In this document: positions 44,767 through 52,487 of the stretch, piece by piece | Numbering within the stretch: position 1 is the first letter of the stretch | Layout: each line of letters starts with the position of its first letter | Source: Endozoicomonas sp965199185 | GTDB taxonomy: Bacteria; Pseudomonadota; Gammaproteobacteria; Pseudomonadales; Endozoicomonadaceae | Assembly: GCA_965199185.1 (NCBI GenBank) | Contig: CBDAQW010000037.1 | Location: forward strand, 310,001-374,000 | Length of the DNA stretch: 64,000 nucleotides | Reading direction: 5' to 3' | Translations under genes and position numbers: made by a program | The notes under the pieces: model-generated | Database searches by the model: none | What the model saw: the letters and a program-made list of their open reading frames with translations, nothing else | Told to the model about the DNA's origin: nothing

Positions 44767-46223
44767 AGAGATTCGACGAAAGCGATTAACTGATCTCGCT
44801 CTTTCCTGTTCATTGCCAAGACATTTTCTTTGCTTTTCTGAGCTTCACCACCATGCCAGAGGATCGCTTCCAGTAAGTTTCTTGCCCGACCGTCGTGGAG
44901 ATAAAAACTGTGTCCATTCACTTTAGGTGTCAGACCAACGCCCCAGAGAGGAGGGGTTTTCCATTCCTGACCATCAGCAAGGCCCTCTGGACGATTATCT
45001 GCGAGCCCTTCACCCATGTCGTGTAACAAGAGATCGGTATATGGCCAAATGATCTGATTAGACTGCTCTGGCATCTCATCATGGTAAGCGGTTTTATAGC
45101 TTGGTGTATGACAGGCTGCACAACCTGAGTTGGTAAAAAGCTGTTTGCCTGCCAGTACATCAGGGCTTGTTGGATTTCTTCTTGGTGGTACAGCAAGGTT
45201 ACGAGAGTAAAAAACCACTAGGTCAGTGACTTGTTGTGGCACTTCAAGATGATCGAATTGAGGGCTGTTACCATCAGGAGCTTTGCGGCAGTGGTCTTGT
45301 TTGTCGGTGCATTCGCCATAACCGGCAGGATGCAATGGGGTAGACAATCCCATGTCGCCGGCGAAAGCTCCCTGAGATTGTTCATCAACTCCTGCATTGC
45401 CAGCTTTCCAGCCAAAACGGCCAGCCATTAGTTGCTTATGTTTAGGGCTCCATACTCGATTGATCTTGCCGGAAATCCCGTCATTGTCATTGTCCAGAGG
45501 GTCTGCTTTTCTCAATAGATCCACTTCTGCAATAGCTTCGAGCAATCCGAGCCCTATCATTTGGGGGGCAATACGCGGTGACAACATCGTGTCAGGGTGA
45601 AGCGCACCATAACCAAGGTCGGTGACGGAGTATTCTGGCTTACGAAGCCTGATGATTTCTCCGTCGCTCAGGGTAACCGGAAAATCAGAATACGTAACGA
45701 CCATGCTTCCTTCGGCGTTGTGCCCCTGTATGGAAAAATCTTGCAGTTGTCCGCCATAGGTCGGCTCAGGGATAACGGCGGCTCGGCCAGAGGCGAGAAG
45801 TTTTTGTTGCTCTTCATTTTGTGGTGGAATGCTTAATCGCAAAAACATGGATACCGCATTATCAGACTGGTTTGCCGGAGGGTGACCGCGACCATCTTTA
45901 AGATGACAACGCTGACATGAACGTGCGTTAAATAAAGGTCCGAGTCCATCCGATGCCTGGGTGGATGATGGAGAAGAAACCCATATCTTTTTAAAGAACC
46001 CATTACCTACCCGAAAGTCCATCTGCCTTTCAAAGCTCATGTTGGCTGATGGATGAGAAAACGCGTTTCTATTTAGTTTTTTCTTATGGGTTGTCGCTCC
46101 GCCCGGAAACGCTTCACCGGGTTCCAGTCTACTATCCTGAGAAGCAAAGGCTTGAAATGATATAAACGACAAAGCCAGCATAAAGCTGGCAGGTAATAAT
46201 CTGAACGACTTCAGAAACATCAA
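44763..46223 (-). CDS. Di-haem oxidoreductase family protein (DUF1111, c-type cytochrome)
   Basis: 486 residues with a signal peptide (about 1-28, ending FQAFAS). Two haem sites are visible, CQRCH (about 102) and CAACH (about 370). Family parts: LEPGEAFPGGATTHKKK, GNGFFKKIWVSSPSS, GLGPLFNARSCQRCHLKDGRG and FYLHDGRARNLLEAILWHGGEAQKSKENV. It is related to the MauG / peroxidase-like group and may change haem- or iron-bound substrates in the periplasm. It lies between two imelysin genes. Confidence 0.92.
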   Translation of the reverse strand: MMFLKSFRLLPASFMLALSFISFQAFASQDSRLEPGEAFPGGATTHKKKLNRNAFSHPSANMSFERQMDFRVGNGFFKKIWVSSPSSTQASDGLGPLFNARSCQRCHLKDGRGHPPANQSDNAVSMFLRLSIPPQNEEQQKLLASGRAAVIPEPTYGGQLQDFSIQGHNAEGSMVVTYSDFPVTLSDGEIIRLRKPEYSVTDLGYGALHPDTMLSPRIAPQMIGLGLLEAIAEVDLLRKADPLDNDNDGISGKINRVWSPKHKQLMAGRFGWKAGNAGVDEQSQGAFAGDMGLSTPLHPAGYGECTDKQDHCRKAPDGNSPQFDHLEVPQQVTDLVVFYSRNLAVPPRRNPTSPDVLAGKQLFTNSGCAACHTPSYKTAYHDEMPEQSNQIIWPYTDLLLHDMGEGLADNRPEGLADGQEWKTPPLWGVGLTPKVNGHSFYLHDGRARNLLEAILWHGGEAQKSKENVLAMNRKERDQLIAFVESL

Positions 46224-46299
46224 AAAATCCTGATAACGCGGGAGAAAAAGGTGACCGACTACTGAGCCACCTTATTAATATTGTGATTGGTGGCGCTGG

Positions 46300-47562
46300 T
46301 TACATATCTACTTTTTCTGGCGCATCCAAACTGTCAGAACCTTCAAAAGCAATGGGTTCCAGGTTCAGGGCTGCGACGGATTTTTCGATAGCTTTGGTTT
46401 GTACCAGTAATGCATCGATGGCATTCATTACTATCTGATTACCGGCTTTGTTACCAGCACCAATCAGTTGGTCATAGGCAATACCTTTGCGTTCTGCGCT
46501 ATCCACCATAACTTGCATTTTTGCCAGAGTATTGTCCAGAGCAGTTAGCAGAGCACTGTTAGCAGATGGGTTTGCTGAAGCAACCAGTTCAGAAGCAGAA
46601 GGTCCCTCGATACGGCTGCCATCAATGCGAGTGTAGGTACCGGTATACACATTTTTGATACCAAGGACATCGTTGTAGTGTGACCAGTGCGTGTTATCGC
46701 TAAAACAATCATGCTCTTCTTCCGGATCTTTCAGCATCAAACCCAGTTTCATGCGTTCCCCGGCCAGTTCACCGTACGACAGACTGCCCATACCGGTGAA
46801 GATTCGGGCAATGGCTTCACTGGCTGGCTGAGATAATAAGTCCTGATGGGCTTCTCCACCTTCTTTCCATGCAGAAGCCATCCATTCCAGATCAGAAATC
46901 AAGAGTTCTACAGAGGCGGCTAAAAACTCTACACGGCGATCACAATTGCCGTTGGTGCAGTTCTTCAGATCAAAATCTGTAGCAGGGCGATTACCGGCAC
47001 CCGCTTCAGTACCATTTAAGTCCTGCCCCCAGAGCAGAAATTCAATAGCGTGATAACCGGTAGCAACATTGGCCTCAACTTCATCAATCTCATGCAGTTC
47101 ACTTTGCAAAAGTGTCGGAGTGATGTTCCTGGCATCAATGGTTTTGCCGGATAGTTTCAGGTTTTTATTGGCAATGACATTAGCGGTATAAAACAGGTTT
47201 TCATCGGATTCGGAGCCATAGCCTGCGTCGACATAATCGATCAGACCTTCATCCAGCGGCCATGCGTTAACTTTACCTTCCCAGTCATCCACCACAGGAT
47301 TGCCAAAACGGTAGGCTTCAGTTTGCTGGTAAGGCATGCGGGCTGCCTTCCAGGCGGCACGAGCAGCGATCAATGTGTTTTCGTTAGGAGTGGCAATTAA
47401 TTGATCGGTGGCAGACTTCAAATTCTGTGCAGAAATCAGAGAGTCCTGGTACATTGCTTGTGCCAGGTTGGCGTAGTGGTTAACAACGGCTTGTTCAGAA
47501 GGTTTTGCGAAAGTGTATGAAGTGAGCAGCATAGTTGCTGCCACAGTGAGCATCTTTTTCAT
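46300..47562 (-). CDS. Imelysin family periplasmic protein (IrpA-like), first copy
   Basis: 420 residues with a signal peptide (about 1-19, TSYTFAK). Contains the metal motif ATGYHAIEFLLWGQDL (about 161-176, GxHxxE). Other family elements: AARAAWKAARMPYQQTEAYRFGNPVVDDWEGKVNAWPLDEG and GMGSLSYGELAGERMKLGLMLKDPEEEHDCFSDNTH. IrpA/imelysins are iron-regulated proteins of the periplasm or outer membrane. This is the first gene of a four-gene run after two Fur-like boxes. Confidence 0.93.
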   Translation of the reverse strand: MKKMLTVAATMLLTSYTFAKPSEQAVVNHYANLAQAMYQDSLISAQNLKSATDQLIATPNENTLIAARAAWKAARMPYQQTEAYRFGNPVVDDWEGKVNAWPLDEGLIDYVDAGYGSESDENLFYTANVIANKNLKLSGKTIDARNITPTLLQSELHEIDEVEANVATGYHAIEFLLWGQDLNGTEAGAGNRPATDFDLKNCTNGNCDRRVEFLAASVELLISDLEWMASAWKEGGEAHQDLLSQPASEAIARIFTGMGSLSYGELAGERMKLGLMLKDPEEEHDCFSDNTHWSHYNDVLGIKNVYTGTYTRIDGSRIEGPSASELVASANPSANSALLTALDNTLAKMQVMVDSAERKGIAYDQLIGAGNKAGNQIVMNAIDALLVQTKAIEKSVAALNLEPIAFEGSDSLDAPEKVDM

Positions 47563-47597
47563 GGGCTGGCATCCTGTCGAGCGTTATTTTTATTGGA

Positions 47598-47646
47598 TGC
47601 GAATGATAAGGATTCTTACTTTTTTGTCAATAAGAATCATTCTCAA
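47598..47646 (-). promoter_or_regulatory. Fur-controlled promoter of the imelysin cluster
   Basis: On the minus strand, TTGACA (47630-47625) and TATCAT (47608-47603) are spaced by 16 bases. Two Fur-like sites overlap them: AATGATAAGGATTC (about 47602-47615) and AATAAGAATCATTCTC (about 47629-47644). Both resemble the half-sites of GATAATGATAATCATTATC. Iron repression of the imelysin-DUF1111-imelysin-DUF1513 genes is therefore likely. Confidence 0.7.
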
Positions 47647-47688
47647 ATATTTTAAGTGATAGAAGGCAGGTGACTTATAGCCTGCCTG

Positions 47689-48495
47689 CTAATTCACTTC
47701 ATACTTAATAATAATCTCATAGCGGCGTTGCTCCCAGCTGACAAAATCCGGTGCTTTAGGGAAAGGTGCGGCTTTTTTCATAAGCCGAATGGCTGCCCGG
47801 TCAAATTCCCGAATTTTTGATGGTTTTGATAATTGATGTTCCAGTAGATTGCCGTCGCGATCAATAACAAACTCTACGACAACATCGCCGTGCCGACGTC
47901 TACGCCTAAGTGTTTTTGGAGTGACTTTTTTCTTTAGCAGATGTTCGCGAATGTAAAGATCAAACTGCTCTTCTTCAGCACCACCTGCCTGATTATCGGT
48001 GCCGGTCTCGACAGCATCCGATGATTTATCTTTCGAACCATTAGTGCCCTGCTGCCCTGAGTTCATTTCGGGTACAGCAGTTTGTTGTATTTCTTCAGGC
48101 TGAGGTTCAGGCGGCTCCTCCTTTACCTCTTCTTCGAGTTCTGGTTCAGGCTTATCCTCTTCGACTTCCTGCTCAGGTGGTTCAACCGGTTCAGGGCGTT
48201 TGAGAATCGGCTTCTGATTGATAAGCGGCTCAGGTTCCGGTTTAACTTCTTTGATCGGCTCGGGTTCAACCGGTTTTTTCTCAGCGGCTACTTGAGGCAC
48301 TGCTTCGGTCTTCACTACACCAGCCATGGCTGTCTGAAAGCCAAGGCTGATGGTGGATGTCTCAGACTTTCTTGCCAGTACCTGCTCAGAAGATACTTTG
48401 ACAATGCCGCTTATTATCAGCCCCACATGCAAACCTACAGACAGAAGAATGTAGTAAGGCATCTTGTTCGTGGGGATAAACCTTTTCCAACTCAT
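47689..48495 (-). CDS. tonB: TonB energy-transducing protein
   Basis: 268 residues. One N-terminal membrane helix (KMPYYILLSVGLHVGLIISGIVKV), then a long Pro/Glu/Lys region (about 70-145) that spans the periplasm, then the C-terminal TonB domain (about 190-268; VVVEFVIDRDGNLLEHQL, FDRAAIRLMKKAAPFPKAP). It would couple the proton motive force to the TonB receptor at 52.5 kb. It follows the SbmA-like gene by 59 bases. No exbBD seen here. It is a dedicated TonB, by analogy with FusB. Confidence 0.92.
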   Translation of the reverse strand: MSWKRFIPTNKMPYYILLSVGLHVGLIISGIVKVSSEQVLARKSETSTISLGFQTAMAGVVKTEAVPQVAAEKKPVEPEPIKEVKPEPEPLINQKPILKRPEPVEPPEQEVEEDKPEPELEEEVKEEPPEPQPEEIQQTAVPEMNSGQQGTNGSKDKSSDAVETGTDNQAGGAEEEQFDLYIREHLLKKKVTPKTLRRRRRHGDVVVEFVIDRDGNLLEHQLSKPSKIREFDRAAIRLMKKAAPFPKAPDFVSWEQRRYEIIIKYEVN

Positions 48496-48554
48496 CAGCT
48501 CAGCTCCTCTTCAGAGAAGCCGGGTTGACAGACAGGGCGGACAGCAATAAACGA

Positions 48555-49565
48555 TTAAGCTTCGCTGGCATATCCATCGATCCGTTGTGTTTCAGGGTTA
48601 TTGATTTCCTGCTCAAATCCTTTAAGACGCTTATAAACTGACATTAACTCAACAATTGTGGACCAACTGTTAATCAGGTAGTTCAGAGAGCCATCGACAC
48701 GGCTGAAGGCACGAAGAATTTGCTGCATAACCCCCAGGGTGATTGCACCAGACACAATAGTTGGTGTCAGCACAATGTATGGAGCGATCGATGCCATCTG
48801 CAGATAGGAAAACTTGGCCAGATCGAAATACAGATAGTGACGGTAGATCGCCAGATAGTTAGACCGCACATTCTGGAACAGCTCTTTTACCGACTGTGGC
48901 TCTGCACGACCATTGTCGTCCTCTCCCAGTACCAGCTCTTTACGCAGGGCAGCTTCTGCTTTCTGGTTATTAAATTCCAACCCGGGCAATTTGATACCAA
49001 CCAGTGCCAGCAGTGCAGTACCGACCACAGAGGTGAGAATGGCAACGTAAATCAGCACATGATCAACATGGCCAATAAACGGCACCTCAGTAACGTGCTT
49101 ACTTAATTCCCATAGCAGCGGCTGGAACATCATCAAAGTAAAGATGGAGCGCAACAGAGAAACTCCCAATCCTTCGACAATGCGAGCAAAACGCATGGTG
49201 TCTTCCTGAATACGCTGTGAGGCTCCTTCAATGTGGCAAATTTTATTCCAGTGAGACATGTAGTAGTCGTGCATTGCCGTACGCCACCGGAAAATAAAGT
49301 GACGAATAAAAAATTGCAGAAAGACGGCGATGGCAATAAAAATAATGGAGATTTCACCAAAGGTAACCAAATGTCCCAGTAAGTCAGACTCGGTGACGGT
49401 GCCAGGGTTGGAAAGCGCACTTTGAATAGAGTTGTAAAAATCACCAAACCACTTATTCATTCGAACATCGATTTTGGCTTTGTACCAGGTCGCTGCAAAA
49501 ATAAGAGCGGAGCCAGCCCAAGCCCATATGCGCCAGCGTGTATTAAGGAAAAAACTCTTAAACAT
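48555..49565 (-). CDS. SbmA/BacA-like peptide transporter
   Basis: 336 residues with several membrane helices. Family features: TWYKAKIDVRMNKWFGDFYNSIQSAL near the start, FIFRWRTAMHDYYMSHW (a cytoplasmic loop), IEGASQRIQEDTMRFARIVEGLG and QILRAFSRVDGSLNYLINSW. E. coli SbmA, 406 residues, imports peptides and peptide antibiotics using the proton gradient. It lies 11 bases after the M16 protease gene, so their products probably work together (FusD would be the analogue). Confidence 0.88.
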   Translation of the reverse strand: MFKSFFLNTRWRIWAWAGSALIFAATWYKAKIDVRMNKWFGDFYNSIQSALSNPGTVTESDLLGHLVTFGEISIIFIAIAVFLQFFIRHFIFRWRTAMHDYYMSHWNKICHIEGASQRIQEDTMRFARIVEGLGVSLLRSIFTLMMFQPLLWELSKHVTEVPFIGHVDHVLIYVAILTSVVGTALLALVGIKLPGLEFNNQKAEAALRKELVLGEDDNGRAEPQSVKELFQNVRSNYLAIYRHYLYFDLAKFSYLQMASIAPYIVLTPTIVSGAITLGVMQQILRAFSRVDGSLNYLINSWSTIVELMSVYKRLKGFEQEINNPETQRIDGYASEA

Positions 49566-49576
49566 AATCTTTTTTT

Positions 49577-52369
49577 CTATTTCCTGATGGGTAAGCCAAC
49601 TAATATGGCCTGATTATTTGATGGGAAAATTTGCCGAGCCAGCTTGGTCAGAGACTTGGCAGTAACCTTGTTGCTGAGGCTGTCCATAGCCTGCAGGTAT
49701 TCCGGTGATTGATATCGTTCAAAGCTGAGTTCCAGTCTGCGCATCCAGGTGTTAGGGTTCTGAAGACGGAGTTGCTCGGCAAAATCAATATCTTTTTGGA
49801 TTTTTGATAGGTCTTCGTTAGCAATCAGTATATCGAGACTGCTATAAACGTCTTCAGTCGCTTTAATCAGTTCATCGACGCGTGCAGGATTAGTGACAAA
49901 GCTCAGTGTTGATACGGCCTGATTATTTTGATTCAGGTGTACTTCAAACTGAAAGCGATACACACCACCTAATCTATGCCTTAGCTCGTTTTTCAGAGCC
50001 TTCTGAATAATCGGATTCAAGGTAGAAACCAAGAAGCTGGTTTCCGGTTTCCATTCCATTGGCGATGTGCTTTTTATGGTTACTGTCGCTTTGTTATCAG
50101 AGTGAATGGCAATGTTTTTACGATGTTTGCCCGCCCTCGGCTTGTTTTTTTTCAGTGGTAGCTTCTCTGTACGGGGCAAGCTGCTCAGGTAAGGCAGAAC
50201 TGACTTGGTAATAGTTTGTTCAGAGGTTTCACCAACAATATACAAAGTCACTGGTTGTTGGCTAAAACGACTTACTACCGATTTGAACTGTTCATAACCC
50301 AGTGTGTCCAGAGTGCTTTTTGTGGGTGTTGATTGAGTATCTTCACCTTCAAATAAAGATATTCTGGCTTTCGCTGCTACCGAAAGCTTCTCTATGGTCT
50401 GCTGCTCCAGGCTACTTTTTAAATCAACAAATGAAGACTGATTCAGTTCCCGGAAACGAACTCTGGCACTGTACAGACGCATAAGATTACCGAGTTGTCC
50501 CGGATGAGCAATAGCACCCAGTTCAAGCTTGTGAGGTTTTTGCACCCATTGCCATTGGATGCCCTGGCTACTTTGCCAGAGGCTCAGAGCTTCTGCAGAG
50601 ACAAAGGATAAATCCATCTGTTCCCATGTCTGTGCCGCCACCTGACTTAACCACATTGGAGTGTAATGATTGAGATAACCGGCGTCAGAGATGATTTTCA
50701 GATACAGTTTTTGATTGTTGGTTGGCTGGTTGAGCCAGACAACGGAATCGCCATTTGGTAAAGTCCATCGTTTAACGTTCGGCTCCCAGCCTTGAGTACT
50801 GACACTCTTTGGTGTCTGCTTCAGTTCTGGCCAATGGATTTCGACCGGGTCATTGCTGGTGTTTTTTGCAGTGTGCTTGTCCTGCACTGGTTCAGCCAGG
50901 TTTAATCTCTTGCTGGCGATACTCTTTTCAAGTTGTCGTACGTGCTCTCTTGAAGGCAGAGCCTGTTCTTTGCCACCGGGAACCTGGTAATAAATAAATT
51001 GATCTTCTCCGCTTAACAGCTCATTCAGGCGAAGGTTTAACTCATCAAGCGTCATTTGATCAATCCAGGCCAGTGTCCGTTTGGCTCTGATTTCGTAATC
51101 TTCCAGAACGCCATCTTGGATAACAGCCGTGGTGATCTTGTCTTCCCACTGCTGAAAGTCTCTTTGCTCCACCAGTACTCGGTTACGTTCGATGGCTTTT
51201 TTGGCTTTTTCTTTTAGTTTTAGAAACTCGTCAGCATGTAAACCATTCTGTTTGAGTCGTGTAATTTCACTAATAACGGCATCCAGTCCCTGATCGTGAT
51301 GATCAGTGCGTGCGGCCATGGCAACGATCAAACGCTCATTACTTGTCTCTTTAAACGTCAGCGAAACGGTATTAATGTCCGAATCTTTGTACAACAATCG
51401 CTGATTACGTACCTGGGTGCTTGCCAGCTTTCTTAGAAAATAGTTCTGCAATCGCTGATACAGGCCATCCATATTATTATGGGGTTTGAGTGCATTGCGG
51501 AAACCCATAGTGACCACCGAAGAAATACCCTCACTGTCCTGAACCTTGCCAATATGCAGCTGTTGTTTTAGCGGGATTTCTACATAATGCCTGTCAGGAG
51601 TAGAGGTAGCAGGTATTGCACCGAAAGTACGCTCTATCGACTGTTTCAGTATTTCAGGGTCAACCGAACCAGAGATAACCAGTGTCATGTTCGTGGGCAC
51701 ATAGTATTTTTTATAAAATGCTTTGATGTCGTTGACGGTTGCTTTATTGATGTCTTCCCGGTAGCCGATGGTCGGACGGTCAATATAGCGGGAATGATTT
51801 CTGATCACTCGCTTTTTGGCATCGTTAATGCGTCCTGCAACACCTTCACCGACACGCATTTCTTCAAGAATGACCTGTCGTTCAACCTGCCAGTCTTCAT
51901 CCAGAATGCTGGCATCAAAAGCAATGTTTGCCATTAGCTCGATAGACTGTTGCAAATCCAGCGCATCATCAGGGCGTGTACGGATCATATACTGGGTTTC
52001 AGTCTGACGTGTCAGGGCGTTAATCTGAAGACCTGCTTTCCAGCCAATGCTATCCATGAATTGGTGAATAGAACCGGGATACTTGTTGTTGGTTCTGAAT
52101 ACCATGTGTTCAATGATGTGTGCCATACCGCGCAGTTCATCGTCAATAGAACCAATGTTGACAATCAGCCTTAAATTAAAAGGCGTGCCTTTGTTTTTGT
52201 CGTTGTGAACAATATATCTGAGGCCATTATCCAGAGTATTGACGATGAGTTGGTCATCCCATACAGGCTTATCTGAATCGACAGCATACGACGACGCATT
52301 GATAAAAAATAAAGCAAAGAGCAGTGTGAATAATAAGCTCTTAAACGTCAGTCGTCTGATGTACGGCAT
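49577..52369 (-). CDS. Periplasmic M16-family zinc metalloprotease
   Basis: 930 residues from the ATG at 52369 (MPYIRRLTFKSL). A signal peptide (about 1-29, ending SSYAV) directs it to the periplasm. The inverted zinc motif HIIEH (about 84-88) and the downstream Glu in WQVERQVILEEMR (about 163) are intact, so it should be active. Two M16 halves are visible; the second, inactive half (about 480 onward) lacks the motif. It is divergent from the TonB receptor across a shared Fur-type promoter region. In Pectobacterium, the M16 protease FusC cuts imported ferredoxin. A longer frame (to 52528) is less likely because it enters the promoter. Confidence 0.93.
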   Translation of the reverse strand: MPYIRRLTFKSLLFTLLFALFFINASSYAVDSDKPVWDDQLIVNTLDNGLRYIVHNDKNKGTPFNLRLIVNIGSIDDELRGMAHIIEHMVFRTNNKYPGSIHQFMDSIGWKAGLQINALTRQTETQYMIRTRPDDALDLQQSIELMANIAFDASILDEDWQVERQVILEEMRVGEGVAGRINDAKKRVIRNHSRYIDRPTIGYREDINKATVNDIKAFYKKYYVPTNMTLVISGSVDPEILKQSIERTFGAIPATSTPDRHYVEIPLKQQLHIGKVQDSEGISSVVTMGFRNALKPHNNMDGLYQRLQNYFLRKLASTQVRNQRLLYKDSDINTVSLTFKETSNERLIVAMAARTDHHDQGLDAVISEITRLKQNGLHADEFLKLKEKAKKAIERNRVLVEQRDFQQWEDKITTAVIQDGVLEDYEIRAKRTLAWIDQMTLDELNLRLNELLSGEDQFIYYQVPGGKEQALPSREHVRQLEKSIASKRLNLAEPVQDKHTAKNTSNDPVEIHWPELKQTPKSVSTQGWEPNVKRWTLPNGDSVVWLNQPTNNQKLYLKIISDAGYLNHYTPMWLSQVAAQTWEQMDLSFVSAEALSLWQSSQGIQWQWVQKPHKLELGAIAHPGQLGNLMRLYSARVRFRELNQSSFVDLKSSLEQQTIEKLSVAAKARISLFEGEDTQSTPTKSTLDTLGYEQFKSVVSRFSQQPVTLYIVGETSEQTITKSVLPYLSSLPRTEKLPLKKNKPRAGKHRKNIAIHSDNKATVTIKSTSPMEWKPETSFLVSTLNPIIQKALKNELRHRLGGVYRFQFEVHLNQNNQAVSTLSFVTNPARVDELIKATEDVYSSLDILIANEDLSKIQKDIDFAEQLRLQNPNTWMRRLELSFERYQSPEYLQAMDSLSNKVTAKSLTKLARQIFPSNNQAILVGLPIRK

Positions 52370-52414
52370 ACAAAACATCAATCCAGATATTATCTTTCGA
52401 GAATTTTTAACCAA

Positions 52415-52443
52415 TTGAAAATGATAATGAATGTTATTAATAT
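52415..52443 (+). promoter_or_regulatory. Fur-type promoter of the TonB receptor
   Basis: TTGAAA (52415-52420) and TAATAT (52438-52443) have a 17-base spacer. Between them lies AATGATAATGAATGTT, which matches the Fur box half AATGATAAT plus a diverged half. The M16 gene starts on the other side about 50 bases away, so one Fur site could repress both directions. Confidence 0.65.
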
Positions 52444-52487
52444 TGCAATCGTTATTGACCCCTAGAAGCTGTAAAAAGGCCCTTATA

